Under the pieces are notes generated by a model, which was not told the origin of the DNA, did not search any database, and saw nothing but the letters and a program-made list of their open reading frames with translations. The position numbers were made by a program, and so were the translations under genes. A DNA stretch of 64,000 nt from Aralia elata (lineage: Eukaryota > Streptophyta > Magnoliopsida > Apiales > Araliaceae): contig CM068377.1 in the NCBI GenBank assembly GCA_034770075.1, forward strand, positions 51,376,271 to 51,440,270, read 5' to 3'. Shown in pieces: positions 57,801 to 64,000 of this stretch (position 1 is its first letter; each line of letters starts with the position of its first letter).

Positions 57801-60800
57801 AAGAGTTTTATACCTGTTTCAAGTTGTTTAACACTTGAAATTTTTGAGTTGCATGTTTGCTAAAAAACAAAGCCTTCGAAGTTGTGTTTTCTGCTCCCTT
57901 GTGACTGGAATCTGAAGTTGTTGTTGACGTTTGTTAGTAGTAATGAACTACCCAAAGTGTTTTGATGGTAGAAACTAAGAAAATTGACTGAATAATTTTT
58001 TTTTTAGGTTTTCTGAGTTTATGAACAGTGACGAAACAATAAAATAAGAATCTAAAAATAGAATAGGAGGTTGAAGAAGATAAGCCTCCCAGGTCTAGGC
58101 TATTTCTGGGTAGTGTTTGAAGGATAAAAGAGACTAGAAGAAGTAGATTTCAGTTTAGGTTTATAGAAAAGAAGAAATCAGAACTTGAAGATAGAGAAGA
58201 AACAGAGGAATAGAGGAAGAAGATGATGAGTTTGGATAGAACCTAGGGCTCTGATACCAATTTGTCAAGCCTAACTAGGATCCTGACCAGAAATAGAGAT
58301 ATAAACAGAGATAGATGGAGAGAATTAGCTAGAATTTTGGGAGAGAGAAGGATAGAAAACTCAGTAATTCCTACTGAGTTCGTGAGAGGAGAGAGATAGA
58401 GAAAATCAGAAGAAAGCTTAAACAAGATTCTCTTCATTTCATTAATTCACTTAATTCATAATGCTTGGAGAATAATTCTCAGATACAACTATTTATAGAG
58501 AAAGAATGCTGAAAAGTAAAGCTACTAACCTACACTACTTTTCTTATCCTTCACTCACATATAACAAACTACCCTGTGCTTGCATGGTCACTCAAAATGT
58601 ACTACCTACTAGAATATACTAATTATTCCTTTGCTGCCCAAAATACCCTCTGCCTGACAGAAGATCATCAGTGAATCCCCTTCGGGTTTTCAAAACCATT
58701 GAACACATTTAGAAATACACATAATGTTCAATTTTGACCAGTTGCGGTCATACAAACAACATTAGAACAATAACAGTTGCACATGACACGAATGTGCTAA
58801 CATAACTCTCTATCATATTTCCAACTATAGTCAAGTTAATCTAACAGCCAGAGAAGCAAATAGCATATAAGAAGAAGTTTAAAAAATTATAAGTTGCAGA
58901 CTATAATTAAAGAATGACGAATACTTACTCATCTACATTGCCAATATCAATGGATTCCATAGATAAATTCTTCTTTCCCTGGATTCATATACATTCGAAA
59001 TACCAATTAGATAAAGCAATTACAATACCTACAATACTTGAAAAGAAAGAACAATTTTCCAGTTACAGCAGAAAAAATAAATAGGTTATACATTTCAAAA
59101 GTACAACAAGGATCGAGATGTAACAGTAAATAAATGAAGCTCAAAAGAACGGAGCGACTGGTAATTAAGGGCCCAATAATTGAAAGTACGCAGCACACAT
59201 GTATCAGCGGTTAATACTCACAGGAGTACGTCCCCAAAAAGCGGACTGCCTATTGCCACGTCCAGGTCCAGGTCCATTTGAAACAGTTGTAGTTCTCGGA
59301 ACGCCGGTGGATGCACTTTTGTCGGTTAAATCGTGTTCTGGACTTGATTTTGCAAGAACTTCCAATACTAATTCACCAGATACATTTGCGCGTGTCATTG
59401 AACTGCTGTTAATCTGATTCGGAATATGCTCACTCTCCTCAACATTATTTTGGTGTATTGAATTTTGAGGAGGGTGTGATGATAATGTCAGGTTTGGCTC
59501 AAGATCATCAAGGGACTTGGAACCTTGCATCTTCAGAATGGCAGCTGTAAGTAAAGTATTAAATGGGATGGGGGAAAGAGACACAAAAACTAGAGAGAGA
59601 CACTGCAAACAAAACTCAAAAGACGGTAATCCAGAAGAGGGTTATCTCCAAAAATATTATGTAAAGGCCAAAAAAGGTATTGGGATAAAGGTGGTGGTAA
59701 TCTCTTAAACATATATAAAACACAAAAAGATTAATTTAATTAAACTAAAAATAATGGATTGAATTAACAAAACACTGAAGTTGTGGATAGTAGAAGATTT
59801 ACAGGGGATTATAATCCCCTTCAGTTCCAAATATTAACTAATTCTTTTAGAAACAATCACTCTCCGTGTATTGACGAGAGGTACACTTGGATGTAATAGG
59901 TTCAGCACACTTCCATGGTGTAAGATTTTTATTTATTGGTACTAGTAATAACTTAAATCCATAAGTGTCGCGCATACTATACTAACTCCAAAAGCTTCTA
60001 TGGCGATCACAAGGTGAACGAACCCACACACCCTTCCTCACCAATGTGGGAGATTTTTTTCTTTCTGTTGGATATCACGGTGTGAGCTTGGACTGGATAG
60101 AATTGGAACTGGAAAAATTCTTGCCCGAGATAGGGAACACAGATATCCTGAAGGTTCCAATATAAACACAAAAGCTAAAACAGGATCTATGTCCAGCATC
60201 TAACTCCAACGTGCATCAGTGAGTGAGCCAATATTTCTGCTAACACTTTTCTTCATTAGTATGAATCTATTGCTAGAGGAGCGAGATTATAAAATAAAAT
60301 TTAAAAAAAAAAACGGAGTTCACAGCCACCATGAAAACGGCAAAGAAAACATAAAAAATCTCAACTCAACAATGCCTTTCATCCTAAAGTAGCTTGGTTG
60401 GCAGAAAACATACTATAATAAGAAAGAAAAATGAGGACAGCTTATCAATACCACAGATCACCAAAAAGAGTTGCAACTATGAATGCTACAAAGGAAAGAC
60501 CTCATAGTGAAGGAAGAAACATCGCTCTATCACATAAAAAGCAGAAAGGGCAGTACAGATCCTCCCTAAATCAGTTATAGTTAAGATGATATGCTTATCG
60601 GTTGTCTCGACAACCCAACTCAAGCTTTTTAGGTCCAAGAAACAGCTAATAAGGATACATATAGCAGGAAAGTACACCAGAAAAAAAATTAAAAAAAGAG
60701 ACGGTAACAACAGAATACAAGAATATGATTTCTTAAAAATAAGTAACAGATATAGAAGGGGTGTGCAGTACAGAACAGGGAGGGGCACTGATTAGGGATT

Positions 60801-63469
60801 AGAGATACCTAGCATAAAATAGCATGATTTCACTCTGATTATTTAAAGACGCTGATATTAGGAAAGAAGCATTGTGTTATCATCAAGTTTGTACAACCTC
60901 CACATTATATACTCTATTTTTGTGCACTATGTCAAGTCTCACACTAAGGAGAAGAGAAACCAACCTTGTTGTCATTAAGATCATTGTCCCCAGAGTCACC
61001 AGTCTCTGTGCAACTTCCACTTGATGCATGTTCAATATCATCATCTAAATCTGCGTCAGAACCCTCAGTTGCATCATCCTCTCCATCATCTTCATAGGAC
61101 CCATCGTCACTAAGCTCTTCACTCTCACTTCCACTCTCTTCCGAGTCAGAGTATAATTCAGAGGACATGGAACCTTCCTGCAAAACTTTTGCCGGTAAAT
61201 TGAGCTAAAACTAGAAAGAGATGGTCAAAATTAGGTGACCTCGATATACTCCCTCAGTTCCAAATAGTGTCCCATTTGTAAAATTAGTGAATATTAAGGA
61301 ACTATTTTTGTTTCAAGTATGCCCTTAAAATAATAAGTTGTTAGTTTAGTAGTGCGGTACAATAATGAAATTTTGATGGTAAACTTGAGATATTGTGTCA
61401 TTTTTTATACTAGTTTAAAAAGTGGACTCTTTGATGGAATGAAAGAAATTTGTAAATGGGACTCTTTTTGTGGAACGGAGAGAGTAATAAACAATAGAAA
61501 GATAAAAACACAACCACCTTAACAACGTTATGGCATAATCTTAATGCAATAAAGTATATGAACTTTGTGCAACTCTGTAGCATTTGCACAAAATTTAATG
61601 TTAAGATGTTTCGTGTCTATTTTGGTACTTAGGTGGTTTTGTCCTCACTCGTCAGTTACCACATCCCAGTCAAAGACAAGCCATTCCACACTTGTACTAG
61701 GGGATTCAGATGATAATCGTGGCCTGGACCCAAGGGGACTCAAAGCCTCATACTAAAGACCACAAGATTTTTCCTCATAAGCCTTTACCAGTTGAGCTAA
61801 CCCTTGGGTTAATGATTTTTGACTGCAGCTGACCATCATTATTTTGCACAATGAAGTAAGGACCCACATCAATTTTTAGGACATTCCTTTAGGAGTAAAC
61901 CTCAATTTCCTTATGAACTTCAAAAGGAATTTCAAACATACAGAATGGTTTAAACTAGATTTAAAGATAATAGTTCTGCACATGTCAAGTTGGGAGAGTC
62001 CGATTATGGAATTGAAATTTTGGCTTCTAATTCTTTCGTTCTTTTCTTCTTTTCTCTAATTTTTTATTTTCTATTTTTTTTATTTTTATTTTTTGCTTCT
62101 TTTCCAGGTGCTAACTATCCACCAATTTTCTCCTTATAATCAAGGGATAATTATTACAAGCATTAAGAAGAAAATATCCAATATCTTCAAGATAAATTGA
62201 TACTAACAATCAATACTTCTCAGTTTGAACAATATAACCAATATCTCCAGCCATATATAAATACTGAAATTTTAACATAGAAAATAGCTATGGTGATTAC
62301 TAAAGAGCTGAAGAGGGCTATTTCAGATTTTAAACTACTAGTGCCCTGGACAAAAGAGGATATAGTGTGTCATGGAGTTCAGGCAATCATCAAGAGAACA
62401 GATTGAAGGTTTTGAAGATGTTCCCATACTACCACAAGAAATGATGTCATTCCAAGCATTATCATGGTGCCTTCTGGACAATACACACGAAGATTTTTTT
62501 TTTAGTACTTTTATTAGGAGAAAGAGCCATAAGAGGGTGGTGGAACTCGCAAGAAGAAACTCAAAAGGACTGGGAAGAAGTCTATGAACAAGCAGCCCCA
62601 AAACCCCTTAGAGGAAACTACCCCTAGGCAAGAAAACCCACAAACAATCCCAAACCAACAAGGAGAAACTATACAGAAATCTATACTTCATTGGCACTGT
62701 GATGCCAAACTTTACTTGAAAAACAATACACAAAATTATGTAATACAAGATAGCATTAGCATCTCTCCTAAATTTTCTGTAATTGGTACTATGTGCTCAC
62801 TTATATTGTCACCGACAACTCCGGACAAAGATGACAACTACAAGGAAGATAAAAAAGAGATTTTGAACCATGCCACTCAAATGCATAATGATTATCAATT
62901 TCATATCAGATGAACATTTAGAGAACTAGTTGGGAGGGAAGGGATCAGATGCAGTTTTTACGGTTTCCATGAGAGTATTTGTCCATAACAACAAATTAAT
63001 GCTACCTCTGCAACAAGGGGTAAAATGGATCAGAGAGTTGACCAAACCATATCAATAAGCAAAAGGAGCTTACAGAACACGGACGGATTTATGATTTGGT
63101 TAGAAATTAAAGCATAAAGCCCCATAAGAAATGAATGTGCATCAATTTGCACTTACATTTAACCTTTCAAAGTAAAAGGAATAATTTTATGTGAAAAAGC
63201 AAACGAAGTAACTAAATGACCATACCCCAAAAAAGCTATCATATTCCTCTAGAAGAGTGATAACGATGGCTTGAGCATGGTTAGCTGCAGCAGCTGCTTG
63301 CAAAAGTTGCATAGAACCATCACCACCCATATCAAAATCATTTCCAAGCTCACAGTCACCAGCCAGAAGGGGTCGAAGAAGCAGTGGTGCCATGCAAGCT
63401 GCAACGGCTGAAGTGCTCATTCGATTCACAGCCTTGTGAGAAACCACAGTTTGCATCATCATCAAAATT
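47779..63469 (-). CDS. PHGAP/REN1: REN1/PHGAP-type Rho GTPase-activating protein, 3' half (ten exons)
   Basis: Minus-strand exons: 63469-63226, 61177-60965, 59530-59222, 58978-58929, 52983-52923, 52848-52765, 51436-51323, 51252-51082, 50637-50568, 48126-47779; phases agree at the joins (51252-51082 may be off by one base). The first visible exon is the end of the RhoGAP domain (ILMMMQTVVSHKAVNRMSTS, ACMAPLLLRPLL). It is followed by an acidic SDSEESGSESEE exon, a linker with GRGNRQSAFWGRTP, a coiled coil over several exons (FEIDRLEVTKTDLQSRIAEE, LQENLEKHKNVLSERRLALE) and a C-terminus (LTNRLNFLKERRTQIASE, then degenerate KGR/T repeats) ending RTTPRTLSR. This is the layout of plant PH-RhoGAP proteins that switch off ROP GTPases in polar growth. 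The PH domain and most of RhoGAP lie beyond 64000. Introns are inflated by transposons. Confidence 0.85.
48380..48630 (+). mobile_element. Copia LTR end with primer site (truncated or solo plus leader)
   Basis: A stretch with a TGTGTATATAAACCAATG TATA-type site (about 48533-48550) ends TTTCTACA at 48614 and is followed at once by TGGTATCAGAGCTTGG, the iMet primer site. A CTGTTCATC-type leader follows to about 48710. No second LTR was found. It lies in the last intron of the REN1-like gene. Confidence 0.55.
48901..48942. repeat. (TA)n microsatellite
   Basis: About 21 TA units in an intron of the REN1-like gene. Confidence 0.95.
49169..49619 (+). mobile_element. Possible solo LTR
   Basis: It starts TGTTGGGATACTCC and ends CCCAATACA, with a TATAAATAG box (about 49315-49323) and a striking inverted repeat around it (AGAGTATTCTATTC ... 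GAATAGAATACTCT). No target duplication is evident and no partner was found, so the borders are tentative. Confidence 0.4.
51828..52168. mobile_element. Fold-back MITE inside a (TA)n tract
   Basis: Two arms of about 160 bases are nearly perfect inverted copies (left arm about 51828-51993, right arm about 52002-52168) around a short loop near ACTGTTTGTTAT. The ends carry a further small hairpin (GGTCCGGACTCCCGGACC). Both sides are TA microsatellite (51796-51825 and 52170-52190). No coding sequence. It lies in an intron of the REN1-like gene and any transcript would form a long hairpin. Confidence 0.88.
54136..56696 (-). pseudogene. ORFs of element F (gag-like start, acidic PxYD repeats, no RT)
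   Basis: In order on the minus strand: 56696-56484 (with HQVFNQMLKQDFLSYRD), 56467-55961, 55948-55334, 55327-54968 and 54630-54136. They are separated by stops or shifts and were probably once one polyprotein. The second piece has KLVLPSFTEDDNARNWIKE, like the start of a gypsy-type gag core, then repeated acidic Tyr motifs (GAPIYDD, APYYDDPPTYDEPPQYEG, and in the third piece CPIYDEE and SPLYDEQ). Two of these are PPxY motifs. No pol domain was seen. The function is unknown; it may be a degenerate gag plus a noncanonical filler region. Confidence 0.55.
56802..57349. mobile_element. Nonautonomous hAT element (548 bp), TSD AAACAAAC
   Basis: Ends CATAGTTGTCATGGCG and CGCCGTGACAACTATG are inverted repeats. 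The 8-base duplication AAACAAAC lies at 56794-56801 and 57350-57357. Subterminal GC-rich blocks (CGCCTAGGCGTCCTGGCGG) and the AT-rich middle match, in inverse orientation, 39729-40100 of the hAT transposon, so this is a deletion derivative of that family. It sits inside element F. Confidence 0.92.
59545..60964. other. Intron of the REN1-like gene
   Basis: No gene or clear mobile element was recognised; AT-rich. Confidence 0.4.
61249..61484. mobile_element. Stowaway-like MITE (236 bp)
   Basis: Ends CTCCCTCAGTTCCAAATAGT and ...TTTGTGGAACGGAGAGAG are imperfect inverted repeats, flanked by TA at 61247-61248 and 61485-61486. It lies about 70 bases upstream, in transcript terms, of the acidic exon of the REN1-like gene. 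Confidence 0.8.
61600..61812 (-). mobile_element. tRNA-derived SINE
   Basis: On the minus strand it starts near 61809 (CCCAAGGGTTAGCTCAACTGG) with an A box (TTAGCTCAACTGGTAAAGG, 61800-61782) and, about 35 bases on, a B-box-like GGCTTTGAGTCCCC (61747-61734). These are the internal pol III promoter boxes of a tRNA-related SINE. The 3' end is uncertain; no clear A-tail or target duplication was settled. It lies in an intron of the REN1-like gene, in the same sense. Confidence 0.65.
62301..62913 (+). other. Decayed coding-like stretch, unassigned
   Basis: Plus-strand frames read KELKRAISDFKLLVPWTKED, then after several stops EEVYEQAAPKPLRGNYP. It looks like old coding DNA in an intron, broken by stops, but I recognise no family. 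Confidence 0.3.
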
Positions 63470-64000
63470 CTGGACATACAAGGGCAGAAAAATCAAGTCA
63501 TAATTCAAAGTGAGCAAACACGTGTCAGTAAGTTTAAGGCACAGGAAATAAAGGCATTAGTTTAATGAAAAGGGAAATAGATTTTACAGAATTTTCTTTC
63601 CCATGCAACTAGGAAGTTCAACAAGAAAATTATGGTAAAATCTAACATGGTTCTGCTCTTTCATTTAACATCTTCAGCAAGAATTAAAATTCGTGAAATG
63701 GTTCTGCTCATGGAGTGTGTGTGTGTGTGTATGTATATATACCATATGTGTATATATATGTGTGTGTGTGATTGTTGCACATTAATATTCGTGTGGAATA
63801 CACCCAAAAAAGGTGTCAATTAAAAGGTAGAAAGAGAATTTAAAAGTGAACATTTTAAAATTTGAATTCAGTCAAGAAATAAAGTCAGGTCTGTCCATCT
63901 AGAGTGAAGAGTCCCCTTTGCAGATTTTGGGGCTTTGGAGGAAATAGGAATATTTTGTGTTGTGAAGGTGGTGTGTTGTGCTATTTTATAGGGTATATGG
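63470..64000. other. Intron of the REN1-like gene at the window edge
   Basis: No further RhoGAP exon was seen. It holds a GT/TA microsatellite (about 63716-63770). Confidence 0.45.

Larger units (their letters stand above)
53777..58659 (-). mobile_element. LTR element F, nonautonomous, in an intron of the REN1-like gene
   Basis: LTRs 53777-54176 and 58263-58659 (about 400 bases, clearly diverged) are flanked by GAAAA (53772-53776) and GAAGA (58660-58664), a likely 5-bp duplication with one change. On the minus strand the iMet primer site TTGGTATCAGAGCCC lies at 58260-58246 and the purine tract AAGGAGGAGGGAA abuts the left LTR at 54177. The left LTR starts CG instead of TG. The interior holds minus-strand ORFs without any RT, RNase H or integrase motif. 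A hAT derivative is nested in it at 56802-57349. An older insertion than C or D. Confidence 0.85.

Overview
The window is nuclear DNA of a flowering plant, probably a eudicot. It shows multi-intron genes with GT-AG introns, Ty3/gypsy Tat-lineage and Ty1/copia LTR retrotransposons, hAT, Stowaway-like and Tourist-like DNA elements, a tRNA-derived SINE and AT-rich spacers. Nothing bacterial, organellar or viral was seen. All exon and element borders were read by eye, so they may be off by one or two bases.

Layout. (1) 1-26045 is a nest of retrotransposons. Element A (plus strand, Tat lineage) has a decayed pol at 4416-8718, two antisense gene-like ORFs (9239-22239, minus strand), a 35-bp tandem array (23081-23770) and a truncated 3' LTR (24005-26045). 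Element B, of the same LTR family but on the minus strand (LTR 2323-4415, scrambled interior 1-2302), appears to have landed in A upstream of its pol. Copia element C (9909-19085, TSD ACTGC) sits inside the second antisense ORF of A. (2) 26046-26962 is the 5' end of element E (minus strand). (3) 27014-32560 holds a universal stress protein gene lacking a visible last exon, plus several MITEs. (4) 32571-38900 is element D (TSD GTAGC), with LTRs that look identical. It has lost protease, RT and RNase H, but keeps an integrase frame and a complete spliced antisense ORF of 745 codons. (5) 39729-42365 is a broken hAT transposon with a 276-bp TRIM/SMART-like miniature LTR element inside it. (6) 44460-45510 is a pseudogene of a mitochondrial dicarboxylate carrier. 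(7) 47779-63469 (minus strand) is the 3' half of a REN1/PHGAP-type Rho GTPase-activating protein gene: ten exons, with introns holding LTR element F (which itself contains a 548-bp hAT derivative), a fold-back MITE inside a TA microsatellite, a Stowaway-like MITE and a SINE.

How the parts relate. Only the REN1-like gene, and perhaps the stress-protein gene, look like host genes. Everything to the left is layered transposon sequence whose order of insertion can be read: A first, then B and C into A; D is very young. The most interesting point is the antisense extra genes carried by A and D. The one in D is open with consistent splice sites, while that element's own replication genes are gone.
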